Part shown: positions 54,955-64,000 of the stretch, piece by piece
How positions within the stretch are numbered: the stretch's first letter is position 1
Layout of the letters: each line of letters opens with the position of its first letter
Origin: Buttiauxella selenatireducens
Lineage (GTDB): Bacteria; Pseudomonadota; Gammaproteobacteria; Enterobacterales; Enterobacteriaceae
NCBI RefSeq assembly: GCF_031432975.1
Contig: NZ_CP133838.1
Location: forward strand, 4,154,001 to 4,218,000
DNA: 64,000 nucleotides
Direction of reading: 5' to 3'
Position numbers and translations under genes: made by a program
The notes under the pieces: generated by a model
Told to the model about the DNA's origin: nothing
The model's input: the letters and a program-made list of their open reading frames with translations, nothing else
The model's database searches: none

Positions 54955-57849
54955 TTACCAGGTATATTTCACACCCAAGTTAGCTGACCAATCCTGATCG
55001 ACATCACCACCACCGAGGTAGTTAGTGTCAACATAGGCACCGAAGTTTTTGGTAAAGCTAACCTGAGTACCCAGACCCACACGAACAGCAGAACCTTCTA
55101 CACCATTGTCAATGCTATCACCGTTAACATCAGCACTGTTGCCATTGGAATCGTCGTAGACGTAAGCCAGTTTGAAGTAAGGAGTCACAGCCTGGTCACC
55201 ATAGTTGAAGGTATAACCAGTATCCATACCTAATTCATAACGCATGCTGTCGTAAGACTGGCTACCCACTTTCATATCGTTACTCAGTTGGTAATTATCA
55301 CCGTCCTGGAACAAGCCTGAAATAGAAGCATATGGAGTCACATAGCCTTGTTGGCTGAGTTGAATGTCATAACCCAACTTCATACCAAAGCCCCAAGCAT
55401 CGGAAGAAACATCACCATCAACCGCATCACCGTTACTCATGGTTGCAGTCAAATCATTACTATAGTGGCTATAGCTCAGATTTGAATCCAGGAAGATATT
55501 ATTCTGGAAGCGGGCAGACGAATAAATACGAGCTGACTGGCTGTCCTGATCTACGTTACCACTGTTGTCACTGATGCTACCTTTTGCAAAGCCAGCTGCT
55601 GCACCAACAGTCCACTTAGCGTTATTACCGTCGATCTGTTTATCCAGACCAACCATAATACCGTTAACGTCCTGATCGTAATTCAGCACACCGTTATCGC
55701 CAGAGAAGCCACCGCCGGTATAAGTTACCCACGCACCGCCCATATCACCTGAAGTATGGCGACCGTTTGCCAGGCGAGTTGCCAGAGCATCTTGTTCCAG
55801 ATTCCAGATATTGGTGTTTGCAGAAGGGATGCTCAACGCCATATTAGCGTAATCAGTCAGACGATCTTGTTTCAGAACAACTGAATTACCTTCCTGCTCA
55901 GCATGATAGGTGTAGGCACCCAGGTCAGCTTTGTTAGCAGCAGAGAAAGTGGCAGTGCTGTTTTGGTCGTTAACATAGATAATTTCTTTATCTTTGTAGC
56001 TATCAACAGAACCTTTACCTGTGGAGTTATTGATACGAACTTTGTAGTTACCGGCAGCAGCAACTACGTTGTCAGTCACATCATCAACACCGTACTCAAG
56101 ATCGCCGCTGTTGATACTCCCATTGCCATTAACTGTCAGATGACCGTCAGAGTTCATGGCGATGACACCATAACCGTAGGTTGGATCATTTGAGTTACTG
56201 GTATTGGTATGGCCGTTAACTAAATCAGCATCCAGTACATAGTCGCTACTATTGATGTTGAACACACCACCGTTGGTCAACTCCATAGTATTGGTGCTGA
56301 ACAATCCCGCATCCATATCACCTGCATGAATGCTGAACTCACCACCGTTAGAAACGGTAATGGTATTCGCATAAATGGAGTTGGCATAACCTGGGATAGA
56401 ATAATCAGCGTACCCGGAAGATACTTCATCGTTAAGATCAACCTTACTGTAACTATCCACAGTCAGATGATCGGTAGCAACGCCGCCGCCAGTACTCACG
56501 TTCATGGTTGAAGCATTTGTCAGAGTGACTGAATCTGCAAGAAGAGTCGATCCGTTTGCTACGTTAACCTGAGAACCATTGTTCACGGTTAGAGAATCAA
56601 TGTTGGAATCGTTGACCGTATCCCATTCAGAGCCATTGTTCAGCGCGACGTTGAATACACCGCTCTGGAAAGTCTGGTCATCTACAACGTTACCCCAATG
56701 ATCGTAAGTCGAGTTTGGCTCCAGGCTATTGACTGCAACATCATACATGGTTTTAGGATCAATATAATCATGGGTAAATTCTGCCGCACCAACCCACTTG
56801 CTGCCGTTATCCAGCGTAATGTTCAATTCGTCAACATTTAAGCTATCGTCAGCCCAACCACCGTTGGTATCAATAACACCATTGTCAATAGAACTATGGC
56901 CAAGTGGATCGAAGTTTGCGTTCCAGTTACTTGCAAATTTAACATCGCCCATAAGAGTCGAATGGTCAAAGTTAACATTGTTTTTCATTGCATAATCAGA
57001 TGCTGAGCTATCAGCAAAAGACAGCGCAACGTCATTTTGCGAACCATCACCATTATAGTCACTAGGTTCTTGTGAATGACCGTAGAAACCGTCACCTTCC
57101 AGCGGCTCATAAGAACCAGAAGTTACTGTAGAATTAACAACAGAGATGTTGTTATCCCAGGTGTGAGATTCCGTGGTGTAGCCAGTATTGGCCGTGTTCC
57201 CTTGGGATAGAGAAATACCCGCGACATGTGAGTTACCACTGATATTAATATTACTTTCAACATCCAGCGTTACGGCAGTACCTAAACTGGCAAACTCAAC
57301 TTCATGATCTGCTGTTGCAGCTTTACTATCAGCATTCAGATAGCTATCAGTAAAGTAGAAATATTCGTAATCGTCATCAATGGTTGAATTAGCAATGTTA
57401 AGAGTGAATACATCACCATCATACCAATTGTTATCAACGACAGTGCCGTTCAGCCAAGGTGTAGTAGTATTGACGTGATCTAAGATGCCACTAACCGGAT
57501 TGGACGTAATCATACCGTGAATAGATGAATTAGAAATATTCAGGGTATTATCAACACCATCGTTGACGCCATCATTATTCAGATAGTAAGTGGAGATAAC
57601 ACCATTTACGACATCGTTATTGAAATTTTGATCATTAACACCATTAGCTGCATTGTTATATATATAACCACTATACGTAGTGTAGTTAAGGCTATCGGCA
57701 TTTCCCCAGTCATTCCAACTGAAAGCTGTGGTCGCGTCATCATGATAAGCGAAGGTGTTATAGGCGGCAGCATTTGCCTGACCGGCAATTGCCATAGTAC
57801 AAGCCAATGCTAGTTGAGATACAACGAGTTTCTTTTTCCAAGAATGCAT
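54955..57849 (-). CDS. EhaC-like (YaiT) autotransporter
   Basis: 964-aa type Va autotransporter, intact. A signal peptide (MHSWKKKLVVSQLALACTMA, cleavage after ANA near residue 27) leads to an Asn/Asp-rich beta-helix passenger with repeated short motifs (NNGSEWDTV, LNNGSKWVG, VNNGSQVNV). The barrel starts near residue 690 (NLEQDALATRLANG) and ends with NLGVKYTW. GGGAGGG seven bases before the ATG is a strong ribosome site. Next to iprA and ampH, it holds the place of E. coli yaiT/ehaC, which is split by an insertion sequence in K-12. Members of the group promote biofilm formation; the ligand here is unknown. Confidence 0.88.
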   Translation of the reverse strand: MHSWKKKLVVSQLALACTMAIAGQANAAAYNTFAYHDDATTAFSWNDWGNADSLNYTTYSGYIYNNAANGVNDQNFNNDVVNGVISTYYLNNDGVNDGVDNTLNISNSSIHGMITSNPVSGILDHVNTTTPWLNGTVVDNNWYDGDVFTLNIANSTIDDDYEYFYFTDSYLNADSKAATADHEVEFASLGTAVTLDVESNINISGNSHVAGISLSQGNTANTGYTTESHTWDNNISVVNSTVTSGSYEPLEGDGFYGHSQEPSDYNGDGSQNDVALSFADSSASDYAMKNNVNFDHSTLMGDVKFASNWNANFDPLGHSSIDNGVIDTNGGWADDSLNVDELNITLDNGSKWVGAAEFTHDYIDPKTMYDVAVNSLEPNSTYDHWGNVVDDQTFQSGVFNVALNNGSEWDTVNDSNIDSLTVNNGSQVNVANGSTLLADSVTLTNASTMNVSTGGGVATDHLTVDSYSKVDLNDEVSSGYADYSIPGYANSIYANTITVSNGGEFSIHAGDMDAGLFSTNTMELTNGGVFNINSSDYVLDADLVNGHTNTSNSNDPTYGYGVIAMNSDGHLTVNGNGSINSGDLEYGVDDVTDNVVAAAGNYKVRINNSTGKGSVDSYKDKEIIYVNDQNSTATFSAANKADLGAYTYHAEQEGNSVVLKQDRLTDYANMALSIPSANTNIWNLEQDALATRLANGRHTSGDMGGAWVTYTGGGFSGDNGVLNYDQDVNGIMVGLDKQIDGNNAKWTVGAAAGFAKGSISDNSGNVDQDSQSARIYSSARFQNNIFLDSNLSYSHYSNDLTATMSNGDAVDGDVSSDAWGFGMKLGYDIQLSQQGYVTPYASISGLFQDGDNYQLSNDMKVGSQSYDSMRYELGMDTGYTFNYGDQAVTPYFKLAYVYDDSNGNSADVNGDSIDNGVEGSAVRVGLGTQVSFTKNFGAYVDTNYLGGGDVDQDWSANLGVKYTW

Positions 57850-58296
57850 TTTTCATCCCTCCCAAGGGATTTAATCTTATGTTGGTCCATCAATAATCAA
57901 TGCAGTAAGCGGCGATCACTAATTACATAACCGTATTAGTGGAAGGATTATTATGTACCCAAAGCAAATCGTTCAATTAATTTCTTGGGTAAGTATGGAA
58001 ACAGACAAATAATCAAAAAGAGTTGGCGCACGCATAAAAATGAAATTTACTGCATATCAATATGCATTCAATACAAATAAAGCGACACATATAAATAATG
58101 AATTATTTCACGCAACCTATTCGCCAGCTAAAATAACAGTAATTAAATGAACAATCCTTGGCTAAATGAAAACTTATCAGAGTAGCGATTTATGCCTGAA
58201 GGAAGTATTTTATTTGGAAAAAATGGAGTGATTATTGAAATTCTGAATTTAATAAAACACGCTTAGAGAAGGATGGGAATATAAATAGTTATAAAT
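57850..58296 (-). promoter_or_regulatory. Upstream region of the EhaC-like gene
   Basis: No gene and no tRNA is visible between the autotransporter and the proA terminator. The stretch is AT-rich and should hold the autotransporter promoter. In E. coli the threonine tRNA gene thrW follows proA; I looked for its sequence here and did not find it. Confidence 0.5.
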
Positions 58297-58347
58297 AAAA
58301 AGGTAATACATAAAATCGCTTAACAGCCCGACTTGTATGTATTACCT
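58293..58347 (-). terminator. proA terminator
   Basis: AGGTAATACAT (58301-58311) and ATGTATTACCT (58337-58347) form an 11-bp inverted repeat. On the minus strand it begins 11 bases after the proA stop and is followed by TTTTATTTAT. The loop is long (25 bases). Confidence 0.6.
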
Positions 58348-58358
58348 CAGAAATTACC

Positions 58359-59612
58359 TTACGATCGGACAGTATCGTCGCCGAATCCAATCCATTTGTA
58401 AGTTGTTAATGCTTCCAGCCCCATTGGGCCACGAGCATGAAGCTTTTGCGTACTTACCGCCACTTCCGCACCCAGCCCAAACTGCCCACCATCGGTGAAA
58501 CGCGTTGAAGCATTCACATAGACGGCAGAAGAATCGACTTCATTCACAAAACGGTTCGCATTACGTAAGGTACGAGTCAATATCGCATCAGAATGTTGCG
58601 TTCCATGTTCACGAATATGATCAATGGCGTCATCAATATCATCGACAACTTTCACATTCAGATGAAGTGACAACCACTCATCGTCGTAGTCTTCTGCTTT
58701 TACTGGTAATACTTCCGCAGGGCCGTTTTGCAATAGAGCCATGGACTTTTCATCAGCATGCAATATCACGCCAGATTCTGCCATTTGTTGACTTAGCGAA
58801 GGCAAGAAACTCGCAGCAATTCCTTGATGGACCAGCAAAGTTTCTACGGTATTACAGGTGCTAGGGCGCTGAGTTTTGGCGTTAACAATGATTTTCAGTG
58901 CAGGCTCAAATTCAGCGCTTTCATCTACAAAAATATGACACACACCAATACCACCGGTAATGACCGGGATGGTTGATTGTTCACGGCAAAGTTTATGCAG
59001 ACCTGCACCACCACGCGGAATTAGCATGTCTACGTATTTGTCCATGCGTAGCAGTTCATTCACCAGCGCACGGTCGGGGCTTTCAATCGCCTGAACCGCT
59101 GCGGCAGGCAAGCCACATTCCGTCAGCGCTTGTTGAATGACCTTCACTGTTGCAGCATTGGTGCGCCAGGTTTCTTTCCCGCCACGCAGAATCGCTGCAT
59201 TGCCTGTTTTCAGGCACAGTGAGGCAACATCAACAGTAACATTAGGTCGAGCTTCATAAATTACACCAACCACACCTAACGGAACACGACGACGCTCGAT
59301 ACGCAACCCGCTGTCCAGTATCCCGCCATCAATGATTTGACCAACAGGATCGGCCAAATTACAAACCTGTCGAACATCACTTGCAATACTACTCAGGCGT
59401 GAGGGGGTCAGCTGTAAACGGTCTAACATCGCTTCGCTTAGACCGTTGGCCTTTGCTTCAGCCAGGTCTTTTTCGTTAGCTTCTAAAATTGCTGCAGCCT
59501 GAGCTTCCAGATTATCTGCGATACATTCCAGCGCACGGTTTTTTTCGCGGCTGGAAAGCAGTGCCATCTGATAAGAGGCGACTTTAGCTGCTTTGCCCAT
59601 TTGTTCCAGCAT
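58359..59612 (-). CDS. proA: Gamma-glutamyl phosphate reductase
   Basis: 417 aa, the same length as E. coli ProA. It reduces gamma-glutamyl phosphate to glutamate semialdehyde with NADPH, the second step of proline synthesis. The catalytic Cys is in [17 protein letters not shown]; the NADP-binding region has [12 protein letters not shown]; the C-terminal region [16 protein letters not shown] is conserved. I chose the ATG at 59612 ([10 protein letters not shown]) for family length. It starts 10 bp after the proB stop, one operon. Confidence 0.97.
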   Translation of the reverse strand: MLEQMGKAAKVASYQMALLSSREKNRALECIADNLEAQAAAILEANEKDLAEAKANGLSEAMLDRLQLTPSRLSSIASDVRQVCNLADPVGQIIDGGILDSGLRIERRRVPLGVVGVIYEARPNVTVDVASLCLKTGNAAILRGGKETWRTNAATVKVIQQALTECGLPAAAVQAIESPDRALVNELLRMDKYVDMLIPRGGAGLHKLCREQSTIPVITGGIGVCHIFVDESAEFEPALKIIVNAKTQRPSTCNTVETLLVHQGIAASFLPSLSQQMAESGVILHADEKSMALLQNGPAEVLPVKAEDYDDEWLSLHLNVKVVDDIDDAIDHIREHGTQHSDAILTRTLRNANRFVNEVDSSAVYVNASTRFTDGGQFGLGAEVAVSTQKLHARGPMGLEALTTYKWIGFGDDTVRS

Positions 59613-59622
59613 TGCCAGCTCC

Positions 59623-60726
59623 TTAGTTAACAATCATATCGTCACGATGAACGGCTACCGGACCATATTCGTAGCCAAGAATTTCACCGATCTGTTGAGA
59701 GTGATGACCAGCAATACGACGCAAAGCGTCGCTATTGTATCGACATACACCATGGGCAATATCGCGCCCTTCGAGGCTGCGAATGCGGATAACCTCGCCA
59801 CGAGAAAAGTTTCCAGTGACGTTTTTGATGCCCTTTGGCAACAGGGAGCTTCCGCGTTCGAGGATAGCTGCAAGCGCGCCATCATCAACCGTAATTTCAC
59901 CCGCAGGAGGTGCACCAAATATCCAACGCTTGCGGTTTTCTAATGGCGACTGTTGAGCATGGAAACGGGTCCCTACTGGCGTCCCCGCCATAACATCACC
60001 AATCACCCCAGGTTTGCTACCGGCCGCAATCACAACATCGATACCCGCGCGACAGGCAACATCAGCAGCCTGCAACTTCGTGCCCATACCGCCCGTTCCA
60101 AGCCCTGAAACGCTATCACCGGCTATCGCTCGAAGCGCATCATCAATGCCGTGAACTTCTTTAATGAGTTCAGCTTCTGGGTTATTACGTGGGTCCGCAG
60201 TAAACAGCCCTTGTTGGTCGGTCAGCAGTAATAGTTTATCGGCACCAGCCAAAATAGCTGCCAGCGCAGAAAGATTGTCATTATCACCAACTTTGATTTC
60301 TGCGGTCGCAACAGCATCGTTTTCGTTGATTATCGGTACGATGTTGTTATCAAGCAATGCACGCAAAGTGTCTCGCGCATTCAAGAAACGCTCGCGATCT
60401 TCCATATCGGCACGGGTCAGTAGCATCTGTCCAACATGAATGCCGTAAATAGAAAATAGCTGTTCCCAAAGTTGGATCAATCGACTTTGACCAACCGCCG
60501 CCAGTAATTGCTTGGATGCAATCGTTGCGGGAAGCTCGGGGTAACCTAAATGCTCGCGCCCCGCAGCAATCGCCCCGGAGGTCACAATAACAATGCGATG
60601 CCCGCAGGCATGAAGTTGTGCGCACTGGCGCACCAGCTCAACAATATGAGCTCTATTCAGGCGGCGCGAGCCACCGGTTAATACGCTAGTGCCTAGTTTT
60701 ACCACCAGCGTCTGGCTGTCACTCAT
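59623..60726 (-). CDS. proB: Glutamate 5-kinase
   Basis: 367 aa, identical in length to E. coli ProB. It phosphorylates glutamate with ATP and is the feedback-inhibited first step of proline synthesis. The amino acid kinase domain starts with [14 protein letters not shown] and includes NENDAVAT and [15 protein letters not shown]; a PUA domain forms the last 95 or so residues. The ATG at 60726 matches the family start. It is divergent from phoE and upstream of proA. Confidence 0.97.
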   Translation of the reverse strand: MSDSQTLVVKLGTSVLTGGSRRLNRAHIVELVRQCAQLHACGHRIVIVTSGAIAAGREHLGYPELPATIASKQLLAAVGQSRLIQLWEQLFSIYGIHVGQMLLTRADMEDRERFLNARDTLRALLDNNIVPIINENDAVATAEIKVGDNDNLSALAAILAGADKLLLLTDQQGLFTADPRNNPEAELIKEVHGIDDALRAIAGDSVSGLGTGGMGTKLQAADVACRAGIDVVIAAGSKPGVIGDVMAGTPVGTRFHAQQSPLENRKRWIFGAPPAGEITVDDGALAAILERGSSLLPKGIKNVTGNFSRGEVIRIRSLEGRDIAHGVCRYNSDALRRIAGHHSQQIGEILGYEYGPVAVHRDDMIVN

Positions 60727-60920
60727 GATTCTCTGCCGTTTCAACGAAATTGGAAAAATTAAAATGCCAGATGACGTTGTAACAGGAGTGACGCAGCTTG
60801 CCAACAGGCTCGGAAGGAAAATAGAGATCCAGAGGAAAAATGATCGGAAAACGTAGCGGTAAATTTTTACAGTTTTATGACAAATATAAATAATTACGTT
60901 TATTTAAACTTTCTCTTACT

Positions 60921-60938
60921 TTGTCATAAATGTTTCAT
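60921..60938 (+). promoter_or_regulatory. Pho box of phoE
   Basis: TTGTCATAAATGTTTCAT closely matches the Pho box consensus CTGTCATAWAWCTGTCAY (two direct 7-bp units 11 bp apart). It lies about 85 bp before the phoE ATG; GATAAA at 60947-60952 could be the -10 box. It predicts activation by PhoB, encoded in this window. Confidence 0.85.
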
Positions 60939-61022
60939 CTCCAGACGATAAAACTCTCTGCGTTTTTTAACGGGATCTCTCCTGATTAAATTTTTAGCGC
61001 GTAGACACTAATGGGATGAAAA

Positions 61023-62123
61023 ATGAATAAAAGCATGTTGGCAGTAATGGTATTGGGTTTTCTGGCGTCATCAACTTCTTCGCAGGCAGCGGAAATTTAT
61101 AATAAAGATGGCAATAAACTCGACCTTTACGGAAAAGTAAAAGCTGAACACTATCTGAGTGATAATAATTCTGTAGATGGCGATCAGTCTTATGTTCGTC
61201 TGGGCTTTAAAGGCCAGACACAAATTAACGATCAGTTAACGGGTTTTGGTCAGTGGGAATATCAAGTTGCTGCTAACAAAGTTGAAGGTGATGTTAATAC
61301 CACCAAAACTCGTCTGGCATTTGCTGGGTTAAAAGCGGGTGATATCGGTTCTTTCGATTATGGACGTAACTATGGTGTGCTCTATAACATCGCATCTTAC
61401 ACAGATATGATGCCTGAGTTTGGTGACGACTCTTACACTAAAACCGATAACTTCATGACTGGCCGTGCTAACGGTGTGGCAACCTATCGTAATAACACTT
61501 TCTTTGGTCTGGTTGATGGCCTGAAACTCGCCTTGCAATATCAGGGTAAAAACGAGAACGATGGACGTGCAACTAGCAAGCAAAATGGTGACGGATTAGG
61601 TACTTCACTGTCATATGACATTGCGGATACGGGTCTGACTATCGGTGCTGGTTATGCTAATTCCAATCGTACTTTAGCGCAAAAAAACCTGGCGGTGGGT
61701 AAGGGTGATAATGCCGAAGCCTGGACAACGGGCTTGAAATACGATGATCACAATGTTTATCTGGCAGCAATGTATGCTGAAACGCGTAATATGACGCCAA
61801 TTTCCGGTACTGCATCTATTAATGGTGTTAACAGGAACATCAGCGGTTTTGCAAATAAAAACCAGGCCTTCGAAGTTATTGCACAATATCAGTTTGACTT
61901 TGGTCTGCGTCCATCTCTGGGCTATGTCCAGTCAAAAGGTAAGGATATTGAAGGTGTGGGCGATGCGGATCTGGTGAAATATATTGATGTGGCTGCCACT
62001 TATTATTTCAATAAAAACATGTCAGCTTTTGTTGATTACAAAATTAACCAGTTGAGCGATGACAATGCTCTTAATCTGAACAACGATGATGTTGTCGCAT
62101 TAGGCTTGGTTTATCAGTTCTAA
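61023..62123 (+). CDS. phoE: Phosphate-starvation porin PhoE
   Basis: 366 aa, a trimeric 16-strand general porin. Signal peptide 1-22 (cleavage [20 protein letters not shown]); the PEFG motif of loop 3; C-terminal ALGLVYQF ending in Phe. It is about 15 aa longer than E. coli PhoE (351), from extra loop residues, partly near [16 protein letters not shown]. The divergent proB, convergent crl and upstream Pho box support phoE rather than another porin. The mature position 125, Lys in E. coli PhoE and linked to anion preference, appears to be Gly here (FMTGRANG), as in OmpC/OmpF-type porins. Confidence 0.93.
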   Translation: MNKSMLAVMVLGFLASSTSSQAAEIYNKDGNKLDLYGKVKAEHYLSDNNSVDGDQSYVRLGFKGQTQINDQLTGFGQWEYQVAANKVEGDVNTTKTRLAFAGLKAGDIGSFDYGRNYGVLYNIASYTDMMPEFGDDSYTKTDNFMTGRANGVATYRNNTFFGLVDGLKLALQYQGKNENDGRATSKQNGDGLGTSLSYDIADTGLTIGAGYANSNRTLAQKNLAVGKGDNAEAWTTGLKYDDHNVYLAAMYAETRNMTPISGTASINGVNRNISGFANKNQAFEVIAQYQFDFGLRPSLGYVQSKGKDIEGVGDADLVKYIDVAATYYFNKNMSAFVDYKINQLSDDNALNLNNDDVVALGLVYQF

Positions 62124-62132
62124 GAGTCTGAC

Positions 62133-62165
62133 AAAAAAGCCCCACTATTAAGTGGGGCTTTTTTT
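62133..62165. terminator. Bidirectional terminator between phoE and crl
   Basis: AAAAAAGCCCCACT and AGTGGGGCTTTTTT form a strong stem with T runs on both strands. It overlaps the crl stop codon and serves both convergent genes. Confidence 0.92.
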
Positions 62166-62565
62166 ATGCTGATAATTTTACCGGTTTTTCCGCAAAATCT
62201 TGTGCTGGTACCAGTTCAAGACCCAGTGTGCTTAATAACTCACGCAAACGCTCGTGGAAACCACGCAGTGTTTGCTCAAGTCTTTCATCCACTTCTTTGT
62301 CTTTTGTTGCCGTCGCAGTCCATTTACCGTCTTTGTCGAACAAACCAAACTGGTAGGTGTAGGTAAATTGTTTTTCCTGAGCTTCCAACTCCATCCACCA
62401 GCCCCAGAATTCACGCTTCTCAGGTGCAGGCTTTACGTTGACGCACACAGCCAGGCAATCGAAGAAGAAACGGTTATCTTCACATTGCTCTTCCCGGATA
62501 TATGGGCCAAGCGAGGCAAATTTTTTAATCAATCTACTTTTCGGGTGTCCACTTGGTAACGTCAT
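62164..62565 (-). CDS. crl: Sigma factor-binding protein Crl
   Basis: 133 aa, as in E. coli. Crl binds sigma-S and helps it form holoenzyme with core RNA polymerase, raising curli and other sigma-S-dependent expression. Conserved text includes the start [41 protein letters not shown], and [13 protein letters not shown]. It is convergent with phoE and follows frsA by 57 bp, as in E. coli. With iraP and dgcC, this is the third sigma-S/biofilm-related gene in the window. Confidence 0.97.
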   Translation of the reverse strand: MTLPSGHPKSRLIKKFASLGPYIREEQCEDNRFFFDCLAVCVNVKPAPEKREFWGWWMELEAQEKQFTYTYQFGLFDKDGKWTATATKDKEVDERLEQTLRGFHERLRELLSTLGLELVPAQDFAEKPVKLSA

Positions 62566-62622
62566 TCCGATCTCCTGTTGTGAAGCATCTGTTTTACCAA
62601 ACCAACAAAATTTAGCAAATCA

Positions 62623-63870
62623 TTAACGTAATCTCTGCTTGATCCATCCAGTAATTTCTTTCAGCGCTTTGTCAAAGTTGCGATACACCGGGTTAAATGG
62701 GATCGCTAACAACTTACCATCCGCAGATGACGAGGTGATTAAACGAGAATCCTCTTCCGGGCTGAACGGATCGTTCGCCCAGTAACCCGATAACATAGGT
62801 GTTGGACAATGACGCCCTAATAGCCCCTGAGTTTTTAGCGAGTAGCGGTTCAACTCTACGCGTAACGCATTGTCAGATGCGTCATGCATTCCCAGACGAC
62901 TCGCCAACACGTCAATATACATCTCCGGCACCTGAGCCTGGCGTGATGCATCACTCAATAAACTATGAACAACCGGGCCAAGGCATGCAACGGCCTTCAA
63001 ACGAGGCGCCTCGATATACCCCAAACGCACCGCGACATTTGCCCCAAAACGGAAACCAAACGCCGCCACACGGGTGTGGTCTATCCAGGGAATATTGGGC
63101 AGAGCTTTCAAAACATGCTGGTGTAACAGACTCGAATCCTGAGTCAGTTTCCATTTTGAAGAAAATCCGACGGATGGCATATCGATGGTTAACATCGCGA
63201 TACCTTCGGGCGCAAAATACTTCTCGAATAAAGTGTAATAATCGCTTTGCAACGCATCCAGACCGCCGCAAATCAGTACCGTTGGGAATGGACCTTCCCC
63301 TCCTTTTGGCACATGAAGGAACCCCGTTATCGCGCCGCCACCAGGAATAGTAAATTCCAGTTCACGCAAGCCGCCGGAAAGACGTGGGGCTGCTTCTTCG
63401 TAGGCTCGATTTGCCAAAACTTGCGCCTGTTCCGCAAGTTGGTCACCTTTCAGGTGGGGATAGGCAGCAATACTGTAAAGATTGGCAGCCTGTAACCAAT
63501 ATTTGCCGCTAAGAACTTTATCGGCTTCCTGGTTGGCTCGCTGCTGCCAAAGCATTGCCTGCTTCGACCATTCAAAAATCCAGTTTCCACTGCGGTAACC
63601 GACAACCGTATCAAACAGATCGGCATTAGTGCGCTCAGCTGGATTAACCGCAATGCGAGCCTGCACTTCAAGAATTTCACGTGGATCGACACCCCGCCAA
63701 ACCCACAACAGGCGGTTAATCATGCGATACCAGTGAGGAACAGATTTACCGTCCAGAGCAGACTGGATAACGGGGGCAGTTTGGTGTTGAGCGCGACGAA
63801 CTAAAGTCGATGTCTCGGGATGCTTAAATCGGGGTTTAAATAGCGTTTCGCTAAGGTTGGCCTGTACCAT
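62623..63870 (-). CDS. frsA: FrsA family alpha/beta hydrolase
   Basis: 415 aa (E. coli 414). The ATG at 63870 gives the typical start [20 protein letters not shown]. The C-terminal two thirds form an alpha/beta-hydrolase fold ([14 protein letters not shown]; the nucleophile-elbow region [16 protein letters not shown], where Phe-Arg replaces the usual Ser). FrsA was described as a fermentation-respiration switch protein binding enzyme IIA-glucose; esterase activity is debated. It precedes crl on the same strand. Confidence 0.95.
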   Translation of the reverse strand: MVQANLSETLFKPRFKHPETSTLVRRAQHQTAPVIQSALDGKSVPHWYRMINRLLWVWRGVDPREILEVQARIAVNPAERTNADLFDTVVGYRSGNWIFEWSKQAMLWQQRANQEADKVLSGKYWLQAANLYSIAAYPHLKGDQLAEQAQVLANRAYEEAAPRLSGGLRELEFTIPGGGAITGFLHVPKGGEGPFPTVLICGGLDALQSDYYTLFEKYFAPEGIAMLTIDMPSVGFSSKWKLTQDSSLLHQHVLKALPNIPWIDHTRVAAFGFRFGANVAVRLGYIEAPRLKAVACLGPVVHSLLSDASRQAQVPEMYIDVLASRLGMHDASDNALRVELNRYSLKTQGLLGRHCPTPMLSGYWANDPFSPEEDSRLITSSSADGKLLAIPFNPVYRNFDKALKEITGWIKQRLR

Positions 63871-63939
63871 CGCCTTCTGCCTCCATATAAACGTCAGGAA
63901 TGCAGCTATTGTACTCTGTCGGCAACCAAATAACACAAA

Positions 63940-63958
63940 CGCCCGGCATTGCCGGGCG
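63940..63958 (-). terminator. Terminator upstream of frsA
   Basis: CGCCCGGC and GCCGGGCG form an 8-bp stem with a 3-base loop, followed on the minus strand by TTTGTGTTATTT. It would end the gene beyond the window edge, which in E. coli is gpt; that gene is not visible here. Confidence 0.75.
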
Positions 63959-64000
63959 TAAATCAGTGCAAATTCTGAAATGTATAACCTAAATCATTTG

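Noticed and set aside
57850-58358. Threonine tRNA (thrW) expected after proA
   Set aside because: I looked for its conserved arms and 3' end and found none in this gap.

Overview
The window is chromosomal DNA of a gamma-proteobacterium of the family Enterobacteriaceae. Gene content and order across most of it follow the Escherichia coli segment malZ-proY-brnQ-phoR-phoB-sbcD-sbcC-mak-rdgC-ppnP-aroM-yaiA-aroL-yaiI-proC-dgcC-psiF-iraP-ddlA-yaiZ-yaiY-yaiW-sbmA-ampH-iprA(yaiV)-ehaC(yaiT), then proA-proB-phoE-crl-frsA. Protein divergence from E. coli, and several genes missing or added at known junctions, indicate a different genus. I cannot name the species from the sequence; a relative of Buttiauxella, Kluyvera or Enterobacter is a guess.

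Layout. (1) Positions 1-9.8 kb are an accessory, partly AT-rich island. It holds a trimeric autotransporter adhesin (YadA type) with an exported helical-repeat protein upstream and a TpgA-like BamE/OmpA lipoprotein downstream, the latter cut by the window edge. It also has a cytoplasmic winged-helix regulator and a divergent MarT/FidL-like membrane regulator pair. (2) 9.9-12.3 kb holds malZ and a YicS-like small exported protein. (3) 12.4-20.3 kb is a giant (about 2622 aa) S6-family serine protease autotransporter with an intact catalytic triad, inserted between proY and malZ. (4) 20.6-37.7 kb is conserved core: amino acid transport, the PhoBR phosphate system, the SbcCD nuclease, aromatic amino acid genes, proC and the diguanylate cyclase dgcC. 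(5) 37.9-41.9 kb holds iraP, an MdtG-like efflux pump, ddlA, yaiZ and yaiY; phoA, expected between iraP and psiF, is absent. (6) 41.9-44.7 kb is an AT-rich islet with an IprA-family regulator and a LuxR-type regulator. (7) 44.7-54.8 kb holds yaiW and sbmA, separated by an EmrRAB-like MarR/HlyD/MFS efflux cassette, then a cysteine hydrolase, an LpxP-like lipid A acyltransferase, a small exported protein, ampH and iprA. (8) 54.9-57.8 kb is an intact EhaC-like autotransporter. (9) 58.4-64 kb holds proA, proB, phoE, crl and frsA.

How the genes fit together. The core carries a phosphate-starvation theme: phoB and phoE each have a recognisable Pho box, and psiF is present although phoA is not. It also carries a sigma-S/biofilm theme (iraP, crl, dgcC) and proline synthesis (proA, proB, proC). 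The added genes are nearly all surface or envelope functions: three autotransporters of three architectures, two efflux systems, a lipid A acyltransferase, and at least five regulators of the ToxR/CadC, IprA, LuxR and MarR types. The most notable candidate system is the adhesin cluster at the left end with its dedicated accessory proteins and nearby membrane regulator pair.
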